This document shows positions 1 to 9,238 of a DNA stretch of 64,000 bases, piece after piece. The notes beneath the pieces are model-generated. The model was not told the DNA's origin and ran no database searches. It saw nothing but the letters and a program-made list of their open reading frames with translations. The DNA lies in the NCBI RefSeq assembly GCF_000725805.1, contig NZ_JOFT01000042.1:1-64000 (forward strand), written 5' to 3'. A program made the translations under genes and the position numbers. The stretch's first letter is position 1, and each line of letters begins with the position of its first letter. The stretch is from Streptomyces xanthophaeus (GTDB lineage: Bacteria > Actinomycetota > Actinomycetes > Streptomycetales > Streptomycetaceae).

Positions 1-2094
1 CCCCCCGCCGCCGAAGGACCCCGGGCCCCTCCCCCCCCCCCCGCCGAAGCCGCCCCCGCCCCCGCGCCCGCCGAAGCCTCCGCCGCCGAAGCCTCCGCCG
101 CCCCGCAGGATCTCGCCGAGGATGATCCCGCCGAGCACGGCCCCGCCCCGGCCGCCGCCCGAGCGGGCGCCGCCGTACGGGTCCTGGTAGCCCCGTACGT
201 CCTGCTCCGCCAGCTGCTGCGCCTGCCGGGCCAGGGAATCCGCCTGCTGGGCCTCCGCCAGGGCGCCCGCCGGGTCCGAGGCCTGGAGGGAGACCGCCCG
301 CTCAAGGTGCCGTCCGGCCTCCGCCAGCCGGGTGCGGGCCTGGCTGCCGACCGCGCCCCGGCTGGTGGTGACGTAGTCCGTGGCCGCGCCGATCGCACTG
401 CGGGCCGAGAGCAGGGCCTGGTCCAGCAGGGCCACCGCCCGCTGGCGGCCCGACTCCCGCTCGCGCGCCCCGGCCAGCGCCTCGTCGAGGGCCGCGTCGG
501 CCTCCTCGACGCGCCGCAGGGCATCGATCGGGTCGTACCGTCCCGCCGTCTGCTCCTGCCGGACGTCGGCCAGTACGGCCCGCGCCCGGCCGATCCGGCC
601 GCGCAGGTCCGCCGTGGAGGTGCCCTCCGCGGTGCCCGTCAGCAGGCCCTCGGCGTCCGCGAGGTCGGTCTCCGTCTCGTTCAGGGCGCCCGGCAGCTTC
701 CCGGCCGCCTCCGCCAGTTCCCCGGCCCGCCGTTCGACCGCGTCGACCAGCGTCGCGGCCTGGTCCACGGCTCCCTCGGCGGCCCGCACGTGCACGGCCG
801 CCCTGCCGTTGTCCCCGGCGTCGACGGCCGCCCGGGCCTCGCCGAGGCTGGTCGTCGCGAACAGCAGGCGGTCCTTGGCCTGTTCGGGGTTGGCGGCGAC
901 GGGCGCGGCCGCGGAGTCCGCGTACCGCTGGACCACGGCGGCCAGCGTCGCCTCGGCCGTCGTGGTGCGCCCCGCCAGGGCCCGGAAGTGCGCCTCCACG
1001 GTCAACAGCGCCTGGGGGGCGTTCTTCTCCAGGTCCCGCAGCCTGTCGAAGGCCACCGATTCGGCGTCGAGCCGCCGGCTCGCCTCGGTGCACCGGGCCA
1101 CGATCTCGTCCAGCATCCGGCGCCGCGTCGGATCGTCCTCCGGGTAGGCGTCGTCGAGCTGCTGGCGCAGCCGGAAGGCGTGCGTCAGCTCGTCCTTGGC
1201 GTACTCCACGGCCTGGACGAAGGGGGCGGCCGCCTCGTCGCCGAACTGCGCCGAGGCGAAGCCGAGTTCCTCCGTGCTGGTGCGGACCGCGTCGTCGGTC
1301 TCCACCAGCAGGGCCTTGGCCTTGGCATCCAGTTCCGGCAGGTCCAGCTGGGCGGCCCCCTGCGTGCCCCAGCCCGGGCCGGTCGTCGTACCGCGTCCGC
1401 CGCCGCCCTTGCGCTTGCGGCGGGAGTAGGCGTACGCGCCGAGCGCCCCGGCCGCGCCGACGGCCACCACCGGGAGCACGAAGTCCCCGGCCCCGCTCTC
1501 GCCGCTCGCCTTGGCGCCCGGGTCGGCCGGGCCGGGGGTGATGGCGGGCACGGGCACGGGAAGTCCGCCGAGCACGGCGTTGTAGCCGTTCGCCGCGCCG
1601 ATGGCAGCGCCCGCCCAGTCGTTCTGCTTCAGGGGCGGCTCGATGGCGGTCCGCGCGACCGTGGCGAGCTGCTCCTCGGTGAAACCGGAGTCGACCGCGG
1701 CCGAATAGGCGTACTGCCGGGCCCCGGTGGCGACGGCCAGCAGGACGTCGTTCTGCCCGAGGCCGTTCTTCTCCGCCGTGGCGTCGGCCCAGCTCTGCGC
1801 CGAGCGTCCGGAGAAGTCGCGGACGTACGTGACGAACAGCTGGATGCGGCGGTCGGCGTACAGCTTGTCGAGCGCGGCGGTGACGGCGGGCGCGCGGTCG
1901 CCGAGCGCCCCGACGCGGTCGGTGACCTGCCCCTGCTGCGACAGGGTGACCGGATCCTCCGCCCGCGCGGGCGGCGCCCCGGCGACGCCCCACCCGCCGA
2001 GCGCGAGGAGCGCGCAGGCCAGGGCGAGCCCGGCCCGTACGGATATCGCGGCGGTGGCGCGGCTCTTCGTCGTCCTGCTGCTCGGCGCAATCAC
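1..2094 (-). CDS. Secreted TPM-domain protein, C-terminus cut by window edge
   Basis: The frame is open from a GTG at 2094 to the left edge (at least 698 residues). An N-terminal signal peptide (basic residues, then an Ala/Leu-rich core ending near PPARAE) precedes a TPM domain at about residues 45-170 with family-like stretches such as YVRDFSG and GQNDVLLAVA. A transmembrane segment follows near residue 200 (FVLPVVAVGAAGALGAYAY) with a basic stop-transfer, then a long helical cytoplasmic region, then a glycine-rich tail of GGGFGG repeats running off the window. TPM proteins are membrane-anchored extracytoplasmic domains of uncertain role, sometimes linked to photosystem repair or phosphatase activity, so I assign no reaction. 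There is no clear Shine-Dalgarno at the GTG; another in-frame GTG lies 12 codons upstream. The kinase gene ends 87 bp upstream on the same strand. Confidence 0.8.
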   Translation of the reverse strand, partial: MIAPSSRTTKSRATAAISVRAGLALACALLALGGWGVAGAPPARAEDPVTLSQQGQVTDRVGALGDRAPAVTAALDKLYADRRIQLFVTYVRDFSGRSAQSWADATAEKNGLGQNDVLLAVATGARQYAYSAAVDSGFTEEQLATVARTAIEPPLKQNDWAGAAIGAANGYNAVLGGLPVPVPAITPGPADPGAKASGESGAGDFVLPVVAVGAAGALGAYAYSRRKRKGGGGRGTTTGPGWGTQGAAQLDLPELDAKAKALLVETDDAVRTSTEELGFASAQFGDEAAAPFVQAVEYAKDELTHAFRLRQQLDDAYPEDDPTRRRMLDEIVARCTEASRRLDAESVAFDRLRDLEKNAPQALLTVEAHFRALAGRTTTAEATLAAVVQRYADSAAAPVAANPEQAKDRLLFATTSLGEARAAVDAGDNGRAAVHVRAAEGAVDQAATLVDAVERRAGELAEAAGKLPGALNETETDLADAEGLLTGTAEGTSTADLRGRIGRARAVLADVRQEQTAGRYDPIDALRRVEEADAALDEALAGARERESGRQRAVALLDQALLSARSAIGAATDYVTTSRGAVGSQARTRLAEAGRHLERAVSLQASDPAGALAEAQQADSLARQAQQLAEQDVRGYQDPYGGARSGGGRGGAVLGGIILGEILRGGGGFGGGGFGGRGGGGGFGGGGGRGPGSFGGGG

Positions 2095-2181
2095 ATTTCG
2101 GAGGGTATGGGCGGTTCCTGGGCCCCGCACCCGGAGTGATCACCGCGCGCCCGCCGGGGCCCGGAGCGGCCCCCGGCGGTC

Positions 2182-5100
2182 TCACGGGAGCGCGATCGCC
2201 GTGAGCTCCGGCAACGGCAGGACCACGTCGTCCCCGGTGAGCACCGCGTCCCGGCGGCCGATGCGGACGTCCTTCCACTGCCAGACGGTCTTCAGGGTCG
2301 CCGGGTCCAGGGCGGCCAGGAACGGCGGCTGCACGGCCCGGCCGAGCCGGGCCCGGCTGCCGCGCGCGGACTTCACGTACAGCAGCCCCCGGCGCATGCC
2401 GAGCAGTTCGAGCGCGCAGCTCCCGTCGTGCTGCACGATCCGCTGCCGCGCCAGTTCCCGGCCGGTCGACGCGTCGAAGGCGAACACCAGGTCGCCCTTC
2501 TCCTGCGGCTGCCGTCCGGCGGCGAACACCACCGGCCCGGCGGCCAGCACGGACGCGGGGGAGCCCAGTCCGACGGACCACAGCTCGTTCCCGCGCCGCC
2601 GGTCCAGGGTGCGCAGCACCGGCCCGTCCAGCACGGTCACCGGCCCGCCGGGCACCTCCGGGGCGCCCGGCGGCACCAGGACCCGCCCCGCCCCGCGCTG
2701 CCAGGTCCACAGCAGAGCGCCGCGGGCCGCATGGAGGGCCATCAGGGTGTCCCGGCCCACCAGGACGACGCAGTCCCCGTCCACCGTGGCCGTCAGGGAG
2801 GAGTGGTACGGGCCCGGGCGCTGCCAGCGCACTTCGCCGGTGTGCGCGTCCAGGGCGCTCAGCTGCTCCCGGCCGGTGTGCAGGACCAGGGCATCGGCGA
2901 GCACCACCGGCGTACGGCCGTCCCCGCCGGGCCCCGCCCCGGGCAGGTCCCGCCACCAGCGCACCCGGCCGTCCACGGGTTCCCGGGCCAGCAGGCGCAC
3001 CCCGGAGCCCGCCCGCTCCTCCAGCGCCACGCAGACCGTGACGGCGTCGGCCGCGCAGTGGACGGCCGTCTCCCCCGGCAGGGGCGCCGCGGGCACCCCC
3101 TCGTCGCCGGCCGCAGTCCAGCGGGTGCCTCCGCTGCCCGCCAGGACGCAGCCCACCTCGTCGCCCGAGGTCCACACGACGCCGTCCCCGGCCGCGGACA
3201 GGGCCTGGGGCAGGGCCCCCGTGAACCACCGGCGGGCGCCGGGCTGCACCGGGGCGTCCGGGCCCGGCCGGGCCGAGGGGTCGGTGCGGACGGCGGCCGC
3301 CACGGCGACCGCCACCTCGTGCGGGGGCGGGGTGCCGGGATCGGCGGCCAGCTCCGCCGGCCAGGGCGCGCGCCGCCAGGCCACGCACTCCCGGGCGATC
3401 CGCACCAGTTCCAGGGCCCGGTCGGGGGCGTCCGGGAGGTCCCGGGCCGCCGCCGCACGCTCCTGCGCCGCGGCCGGGTCCAGCAGGCGGCGCTGCTCCG
3501 GCCCGGTCCGCGTACGGGCCCGGTCCAGGGCGGTGCGGGCCCGCTCGACCTCCGCGTCGCCGGTGCTCCGGCCGTCCTGGCGCAGGACCGAGGCCGCCTG
3601 ACTGCGCAGCTGCTCGGCCCGGACGAGTTCGCCCCGCTCGGCGTGCCGTGCCGCGTCCTCCCGGAGCCGGGCGGCCCGCTCCTCGGTGAACCGGGCGAGG
3701 GCCTCCGTCCCGTGGGCCAGCGCCTCGCCCGCGCCCGCCGGGTCCCCGGCGGCGGCCCGCCCGTCCGCCACCTCGCACAGCACCCGGACGCGGACGCCCC
3801 CGTCCTCGATCCGGCCGGCCAGCTCCAGTGCGGCCGCCAGGTCCCGTCCGGCCATTTCCACGACCAGGTCGGTACGGGCCGTCTCGCGCAGCCCCGCGTC
3901 GCGGATGCGGGACAGGTGTTCCTCGGCGAGGGCGGTGTCGGCGGCCGCGGTGGCCACGGCCACCCGGGCCCAGATCCGGTCCCCCGCCGGATGCCCGGAG
4001 AAGTGGCGCAGGGCGAGCTGCGCGGCGCGCTCCGGGGAGACCCGGGCCAGCTCCTCCGCGACGGTCCGCAGCGGAGCCCGGCGGTTCGAACCGAAGACGG
4101 TGAACAGGGCCTGCTGGGCGTCGGTGAGCAGCCGGCCGGTGCGTGCGGGGGCGTGCCGGGCCGTGCGCCGGGCGAGGAGGGTCAGCAGGTCGGCGATCCG
4201 GGCCCCGTCCCCCTGGCCGTCGGTCCACGCCGCGTGCTCGGCGCCCGCGAGCAGGCGGCCGGCGAGGGCGGTGTCGAAGTGCGCGGCGGCGTCGGCGGCG
4301 ACGGCGAGGCCCTCCACGCGCAGGTGCTCCCAGCCGGGTGCCGAGGCCCCCAGGATCTGCTCCGCCTCGTGCAGCAGCCCACGGACGAACTCCCGCACCG
4401 GGAAGGGCACCTCCCCGGGCCCCGAACCCGCTCCCGCTCCGGGGCTGGCCTCTGCTCCCGCCCCCGTTCCTGCTCCCGCCGCCGGTCCCGCTCCCGCCTC
4501 CGCTCCGGTATCCGGCCCGGCGGCCGTCCCGGGTGCGGTCGCCACGGCCGTCGCGGCGTGCGGCGCGCCCTGCGGCCCGGGTCCCGCCGCGGTGGCGTGC
4601 ACGCGCACCGTCGCGGGGTACCGGGGCCCCGACCCCGGCTCCGCGCCGCGGTCCGCGCCCCGCTCCGGCGCCACGGGGAAGCCCGGCTCCCGCAGCGCGA
4701 GCGGGACGCGCTCCGCGCCGCGGCCCGCGCCCGTTCCCGCGAGGGCCCGCAGCGCCTCGCCCACGGTCTGTGCCGACTCCGGCCGGTCCGCCGGGTCCTT
4801 GGCCAGCAGGGCCCGTACCAGCTGTTCCAGCTCCGGCGCCACGGGGAAGCCCGCCTCCCGCAGCGCGAGCGGGACGTCCTCGATGTGCCGGCGCATGAGC
4901 ACGTACGGGGACTCGGCCACGCCGAACGGCGGCAGGCCGCTCAGCATGGCGTACAGCACGCACCCCAGCGCGTACAGGTCGCAGCGCGCGTCGACGTGCT
5001 CGCCCCGCCACTGTTCGGGCGCCATGTAGGCGGGCGTGCCGAACATCCGGCCCGTGACCGTCCAGCCGCCCGTAGCGTCCGCCGAGTGCGCGATCCCGAA

Positions 5101-5604
5101 GTCGCAGATCTTCAGCCGCCCGCCGGGCAGCAGGAAGAGGTTGCCGGGCTTCAGGTCACGGTGCACCACCGCCTGCTCGTGGGCCGCGGCGAGCGCCTCC
5201 GCGGTCTGTGCCGCCAGTGCGGCCGCCGTCTCCCCGGGCAGCCCGCCGGGCGTACGGGCCAGCAGCGACGCCAGGTCCTCGCCCGCGAGCAGTTCCATCA
5301 CGATGAACAGCCGGCCCTCGTGGCGGCCCACGTCGTGCACCACGGTGATCCCCGGATGCTGGAGCCGCGCCCCGATGGTGGCCTCGCGCCGGAACCGGCT
5401 CACCACCTCCTCGTTCGTCGCCGTGTCCAGCAGCACCTTCACGGCCACGGCCCGGTCCAGCGTCAGGTCGTACCCGCGCCACACCTCGCCCATGCCGCCC
5501 TGCCCGAGCCGCTGGTCCAGCCGGTACCGGCCGCCCAGTCGATCCCCCACCCGCACTGCAATGCCCCCTGACGACACGTCATCCGACGGTCTCCCAGGGG
5601 GCAT
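2182..5604 (-). CDS. Ser/Thr protein kinase with C-terminal PQQ-like beta-propeller
   Basis: The predicted protein has 1140 residues. A PknB-type kinase domain occupies roughly residues 25-285: glycine loop GQGGMG (34-39), VAVK lysine near 56, catalytic HRDLKPGN, DFG and APE. A Pro/Ala/Gly-rich linker follows, then about 350 residues of alpha-helical TPR-like sequence. The C-terminal 300 residues show repeated propeller blades with W and G in patterns like GEVRWQRPG and GNELWSVG. No transmembrane segment is evident, unlike classical PknB. The ATG at 5604 has a modest AGGA; a GTG at 5556 has a better AGGGGG at 7 nt, so the protein may start 16 codons later. sdhB ends 44 bp upstream on the same strand, so it may share the sdh transcript. 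The substrate is unknown. An in-frame 47-bp duplication lies after the kinase core. Confidence 0.88.
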   Translation of the reverse strand: MPPGRPSDDVSSGGIAVRVGDRLGGRYRLDQRLGQGGMGEVWRGYDLTLDRAVAVKVLLDTATNEEVVSRFRREATIGARLQHPGITVVHDVGRHEGRLFIVMELLAGEDLASLLARTPGGLPGETAAALAAQTAEALAAAHEQAVVHRDLKPGNLFLLPGGRLKICDFGIAHSADATGGWTVTGRMFGTPAYMAPEQWRGEHVDARCDLYALGCVLYAMLSGLPPFGVAESPYVLMRRHIEDVPLALREAGFPVAPELEQLVRALLAKDPADRPESAQTVGEALRALAGTGAGRGAERVPLALREPGFPVAPERGADRGAEPGSGPRYPATVRVHATAAGPGPQGAPHAATAVATAPGTAAGPDTGAEAGAGPAAGAGTGAGAEASPGAGAGSGPGEVPFPVREFVRGLLHEAEQILGASAPGWEHLRVEGLAVAADAAAHFDTALAGRLLAGAEHAAWTDGQGDGARIADLLTLLARRTARHAPARTGRLLTDAQQALFTVFGSNRRAPLRTVAEELARVSPERAAQLALRHFSGHPAGDRIWARVAVATAAADTALAEEHLSRIRDAGLRETARTDLVVEMAGRDLAAALELAGRIEDGGVRVRVLCEVADGRAAAGDPAGAGEALAHGTEALARFTEERAARLREDAARHAERGELVRAEQLRSQAASVLRQDGRSTGDAEVERARTALDRARTRTGPEQRRLLDPAAAQERAAAARDLPDAPDRALELVRIARECVAWRRAPWPAELAADPGTPPPHEVAVAVAAAVRTDPSARPGPDAPVQPGARRWFTGALPQALSAAGDGVVWTSGDEVGCVLAGSGGTRWTAAGDEGVPAAPLPGETAVHCAADAVTVCVALEERAGSGVRLLAREPVDGRVRWWRDLPGAGPGGDGRTPVVLADALVLHTGREQLSALDAHTGEVRWQRPGPYHSSLTATVDGDCVVLVGRDTLMALHAARGALLWTWQRGAGRVLVPPGAPEVPGGPVTVLDGPVLRTLDRRRGNELWSVGLGSPASVLAAGPVVFAAGRQPQEKGDLVFAFDASTGRELARQRIVQHDGSCALELLGMRRGLLYVKSARGSRARLGRAVQPPFLAALDPATLKTVWQWKDVRIGRRDAVLTGDDVVLPLPELTAIALP
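4662..4876. repeat. Two 47-bp in-frame direct repeats inside the kinase gene
   Basis: Positions 4662-4708 and 4830-4876 match at 46 of 47 bases and are offset by 168 bp (56 codons). Both encode VPLALRE(A/P)GFPVAPE on the minus strand. The copy nearer the N-terminus belongs to the end of the kinase domain; the second sits in the low-complexity linker. It looks like a partial duplication of the kinase C-lobe edge. Confidence 0.9.
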
Positions 5605-5648
5605 TGTGTCCTGCGAAGTGAACAGCTGGGGGTGAACGGCCGGGGATG

Positions 5649-6422
5649 CTAGGGAGCCGGCCGCCGCCGGATCCTGCTGCCCAGCCACACCAGCGGGTCG
5701 TACTTGCGGTCCACGGCCCGCTCCTTCAGCGGGATCAGGGCGTTGTCGGTGATCTTGATGCCCTCGGGGCAGACCTCCGTGCAGCACTTGGTGATGTTGC
5801 AGTAGCCCAGCCCGTGCTCCTCCTGCGCGGTGCGCTTGCGGTCCAGGCCGCTCTCCGCCGCCGCGTCCAGCGGGTGCATGTCCAGCTCCGCCACCCGCAT
5901 CAGGAACCGCGGACCGGCGAAGGCCCCCTTGTTCTCCTCGTGGTCACGCACCACGTGACAGGTGTCCTGGCACAGGAAGCACTCGATGCACTTGCGGAAC
6001 TCCTGCGAGCGCTCCACGTCGATCTGCTGCATCCGGTACGCCCCCGGAGCCACCCCCTCCGGCGGCACGAAGGCCGGTACCTCCCGCGCCTTGGCGTAGT
6101 TGAAGGACACGTCCGTGACCAGGTCGCGGACGACGGGGAAGGCCCGCAGCGGCGTGACCGTGATCGTCTCGTCGGCCTCGAAGGTCGACATCCGCGTCAT
6201 GCACATCAGCCGCGGCCGCCCGTTGACCTCCGCGCTGCACGAGCCGCACTTGCCCGCCTTGCAGTTCCAGCGCACCGCGAGGTCCGGGGTCTGGGTGGCC
6301 TGGAGGCGGTGGACGATGTCCAGGACCACCTCGCCGTCGTGCACCTCGACGGTGAAGTCCCGCAGCTCCCCGCCCTGCGCGTCGCCCCGCCAGATCCGGA
6401 AGCGTGCCTCGTAGGTAGTCAC
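5649..6422 (-). CDS. sdhB: Succinate dehydrogenase/fumarate reductase iron-sulfur subunit
   Basis: 257 residues. The N-terminal ferredoxin domain carries the 2Fe-2S ligands C54, C59, C62 and C74 (CKAGKCGSC then RLMC). The C-terminal half has CIECFLCQDTC and CCTEVCPEG cysteine sets for the other clusters. It passes electrons from the flavoprotein to the membrane anchor and quinone. The GTG start at 6422 overlaps the sdhA stop by GTGA, giving tight translational coupling. The family most like it is the mycobacterial Sdh1 (Rv0247c) type rather than canonical SdhCDAB; that comparison is from memory of family features. Confidence 0.93.
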   Translation of the reverse strand: MTTYEARFRIWRGDAQGGELRDFTVEVHDGEVVLDIVHRLQATQTPDLAVRWNCKAGKCGSCSAEVNGRPRLMCMTRMSTFEADETITVTPLRAFPVVRDLVTDVSFNYAKAREVPAFVPPEGVAPGAYRMQQIDVERSQEFRKCIECFLCQDTCHVVRDHEENKGAFAGPRFLMRVAELDMHPLDAAAESGLDRKRTAQEEHGLGYCNITKCCTEVCPEGIKITDNALIPLKERAVDRKYDPLVWLGSRIRRRPAP

Positions 6423-8320
6423 TCGTAGAGCTCCTCTTCGGCGAGGTACTTGACCAGCTCTTCCTTCTCGAACAGCGCGAGCAGGTCGGGGCGGATGGGA
6501 TCGGTGCGGGTCCGGACCAGCGTGATCCGGTCGGCCGCGGGGTCCGCGGGGGCCGGGTCCACCGGCCGGCACAGCAGGTTCACCGGGCGCCAGCTGCGCT
6601 CCATGGCCGGGCAGTCCTCGCGGGTGTGCCCGCCCCGGCTCTCGGTGCGCTCCAGGGCCGCGCGGGCCACGCATTCGCTGACCAGCAGCATGTTCCGCAG
6701 GTCCAGCGCCAGGTGCCAGCCCGGGTTGAACTGCCGGTGACCCTCGACGCCGGCCCGTGCGGCCCGTACGCGCAGCCCCGCCAGCTTCTCCAGGGCCTCG
6801 GCCATCTCGCCCTCCCGGCGGATGATGCCGACCAGGTCGTTCATGGCGGTCTGGAGTTCCTGGTGGAGCGTGTACGGGTTCTCCGCGCCCTCGACGGCGT
6901 GGAACGGCGCGAGCGCCTCCGCGGCCGCCGCGTCGACCTGGGCCTGGGACACGGCCGGGCGGCCGCCGGGGGAGGCCGCGTACCCGGCGGCGTGCAGCCC
7001 GGCCCGGCGTCCGAAGACCAGCAGGTCGGACAGGGAGTTGCCGCCGAGCCGGTTCGAGCCGTGCATGCCGCCCGCGACCTCGCCCGCCGCGAACAGCCCC
7101 GGCACCCCGACGGTGGCCGCGGTCTCGGAGTCGACCGCGATGCCGCCCATCACGTAGTGGCAGGTCGGGCCCACCTCCATCGGCTCCGCGGTGATGTCCA
7201 CGTCCGCCAGCTCCTTGAACTGGTGATACATCGACGGGAGCCGCCGCCTGATCCGCTCCGCGGGCATCCGGGTGGAGACGTCCAGGAAGACCCCGCCGTG
7301 CGGGGAGCCGCGGCCCGCCTTCACCTCGGAGTTGATCGCCCGGGCCACCTCGTCACGGGGCAGCAGCTCGGGCGGCCTCCGGTTGTGGTCCGGGTCCTCG
7401 TACCAGCGGTCGCCCTCCTCCTCCGACTCGGCGTACTTCTCCTTGAAGACGTCCGGGACGTAGTCGAACATGAACCGCTTGCCCTCGCTGTTGCGCAGCA
7501 CCCCGCCGTCCCCGCGCACCGATTCGGTGACGAGGATCCCCTTCACCGAGGGCGGCCAGACCATCCCGGTCGGGTGGAACTGCACGAACTCCATGTTCAG
7601 CAGGGGTGCGCCCGCGAGCAGGGCCAGCGCGTGGCCGTCGCCCGTGTACTCCCAGGAGTTGGAGGTCGTCTTGAAGGACTTGCCGATTCCGCCCGTGGCC
7701 AGCACGACCGCCGGGGCCTCCAGGACTAAGAAGCGGCCGGACTCGCGCTCGTAGCAGAAGGTCCCCGAGACCCTCTCCCCGTCCTTGAGGACCCGGGTGA
7801 CGGTGCACTCCTGGAAGACCTTGAGCCGGGCCTCGTAGTCCCCGTGCTCCTTGAAGTCCTCCTGCTGGAGGGCGACGATCTTCTGCTGGAGGGTGCGGAT
7901 CAGCTCCAGGCCGGTGCGGTCGCCGACGTGCGCGAGCCGCGGGTACTCGTGGCCGCCGAAGTTGCGCTGGGATATCCGGCCGTCCGGGGTCCGGTCGAAG
8001 AGCGCGCCCCAGGTCTCCAGCTCCCACACCCGGTCCGGGGCCTCCTTGGCGTGCAGCTCGGCCATCCGCCACTGGTTGAGGAACTTGCCCCCGCGCATGG
8101 TGTCGCGGAAGTGCACCTGCCAGTTGTCGCCCTCGTTCACGTTGCCCATGGACGCGGCGATGCCGCCCTCGGCCATCACCGTGTGGGCCTTGCCGAAGAG
8201 GGACTTGCAGATCACGGCCGTACGGGCACCCCGCTCGCGGGCCTCGATCGCGGCCCGCAGCCCGGCGCCGCCCGCGCCGACCACGACCACGTCCCACTGC
8301 TGCCGTTCCACTTGAGCCAT
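6419..8320 (-). CDS. sdhA: Succinate dehydrogenase/fumarate reductase flavoprotein subunit
   Basis: 633 residues, a normal length. The N-terminal Rossmann motif VVVGAGGAGLRAA binds FAD, ATGGIGK lies mid-protein, FHPTGM and SVRGDGG line the dicarboxylate site, and HGSNRLGGNSLSDLLVFG is the C-terminal FAD contact. It oxidises succinate to fumarate (or the reverse) and hands electrons to SdhB. The order is anchor, flavoprotein, Fe-S, with 1 bp between the anchor stop and this ATG and a GTGA overlap into sdhB. Leu198 is encoded by TTA (plus-strand 7727-7729), the rare bldA-read codon in streptomycetes and unusual in a respiratory gene. Confidence 0.95.
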   Translation of the reverse strand: MAQVERQQWDVVVVGAGGAGLRAAIEARERGARTAVICKSLFGKAHTVMAEGGIAASMGNVNEGDNWQVHFRDTMRGGKFLNQWRMAELHAKEAPDRVWELETWGALFDRTPDGRISQRNFGGHEYPRLAHVGDRTGLELIRTLQQKIVALQQEDFKEHGDYEARLKVFQECTVTRVLKDGERVSGTFCYERESGRFLVLEAPAVVLATGGIGKSFKTTSNSWEYTGDGHALALLAGAPLLNMEFVQFHPTGMVWPPSVKGILVTESVRGDGGVLRNSEGKRFMFDYVPDVFKEKYAESEEEGDRWYEDPDHNRRPPELLPRDEVARAINSEVKAGRGSPHGGVFLDVSTRMPAERIRRRLPSMYHQFKELADVDITAEPMEVGPTCHYVMGGIAVDSETAATVGVPGLFAAGEVAGGMHGSNRLGGNSLSDLLVFGRRAGLHAAGYAASPGGRPAVSQAQVDAAAAEALAPFHAVEGAENPYTLHQELQTAMNDLVGIIRREGEMAEALEKLAGLRVRAARAGVEGHRQFNPGWHLALDLRNMLLVSECVARAALERTESRGGHTREDCPAMERSWRPVNLLCRPVDPAPADPAADRITLVRTRTDPIRPDLLALFEKEELVKYLAEEELYE

Positions 8321-8321
8321 C

Positions 8322-9146
8322 TCAGAAGATCCTCGGGTCGGTGAAGGCGCCGCTGGCCAGCAGGTACACGTAGAAGTCGCACAGGGCCACGCTGATCAGC
8401 GAGGCCCACGCCAGCTGCATGTGACGGGTGTTGAGCCTGCTGATCCAGCCCCACAGCCGGTAGCGCACCGGGTGCTTCGAGAAGTGCTTCAGACGGCCGC
8501 CCATGATGTGCCGGCAGGAGTGGCAGGACAGGGTGTAGGCCCAGATCAGCACGATGTTGACGAGGAAGAGCAGGGTGCCCAGGCCCATGTGGCCCCAGGC
8601 GTAGTGCTCGTCGCGGAAGGTCAGCACCGTGTCATAGGTGAGGATCCCGGCCACGGGCACCGCGGCGTAGAAGAAGTACCGGTGCGCGTTCTGGACGACG
8701 AGCGGGAAGCGGGTCTCGCCCGTGTACTTCGCGTGCGGTTCGGCGACGGCGCAGGCCGGGGGCGAGGCCCAGAAGCCCCGGTAGTAGGCCTTGCGGTAGT
8801 AGTAGCAGGTCAGCCGGAAGCCGAGCGGGAAGACCAGGATCAGCAGCGCGGGGGACAGGCCCCACCAGCTGCCGAAGAGCTCCCAGTTGGGGCCGCCGCG
8901 CATCTCCTGGCAGTTCTCCGCGAGGCACGGGGAGTAGAAGGGCGAGACGTACGGGGCCGCGTAGTAGTCGGAGTTGGCGAACGCCCGCCACGTCGAGTAG
9001 ACGATGAAGGCGAGCAGCCCGGCCGTGGTGACGGCCGGGGCCAGCCACCACCGGTCGGTCCGCAGGTGCCGGGCAGCGATCGCGGCCCGGGAGGCGTCGT
9101 GGACGCCGCCGGGCCGCTGCCTGGGTGGTTGTGTGCCTGTGGCCAA
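8322..9146 (-). CDS. sdhC: Succinate dehydrogenase membrane anchor (Sdh1-type)
   Basis: 274 residues with about five transmembrane helices: near residues 35-55, 100-118, 155-172, 185-205 and 245-262. Histidines suited to haem or quinone binding lie at HRYFFYAAV, WGHMGLGTL and CHSCRHIMGG. A single long anchor rather than separate SdhC and SdhD fits the actinobacterial Sdh1 type. The start is TTG at 9146, preceded by GGAG at about 5 nt. It is first in the sdhCAB transcript. Confidence is lower for the exact start than for the family, because no ATG or GTG gives a full-length protein. Confidence 0.85.
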   Translation of the reverse strand: MATGTQPPRQRPGGVHDASRAAIAARHLRTDRWWLAPAVTTAGLLAFIVYSTWRAFANSDYYAAPYVSPFYSPCLAENCQEMRGGPNWELFGSWWGLSPALLILVFPLGFRLTCYYYRKAYYRGFWASPPACAVAEPHAKYTGETRFPLVVQNAHRYFFYAAVPVAGILTYDTVLTFRDEHYAWGHMGLGTLLFLVNIVLIWAYTLSCHSCRHIMGGRLKHFSKHPVRYRLWGWISRLNTRHMQLAWASLISVALCDFYVYLLASGAFTDPRIF

Positions 9147-9238
9147 GGGGGACTCCGGGTGGAGTGATGAGGGGTGGCCCAGGAGACCCGGCCGCGAGCG
9201 GCCGGGCCAGATGGGTGGGCGGGATGGCCGGGCGGGCC

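Noticed and set aside
31..42. Possible frameshift in the G12 tract of the TPM gene
   Set aside because: Counting codons from 2094 through the tract keeps the GGGFGG tail and the following GPGSFGGG in the same frame.
302..5011. 1569-residue open frame on the minus strand
   Set aside because: It overlaps the TPM and kinase genes in another frame; its translation is Arg/Gly/Pro-rich with no motif. It is a high-GC shadow.
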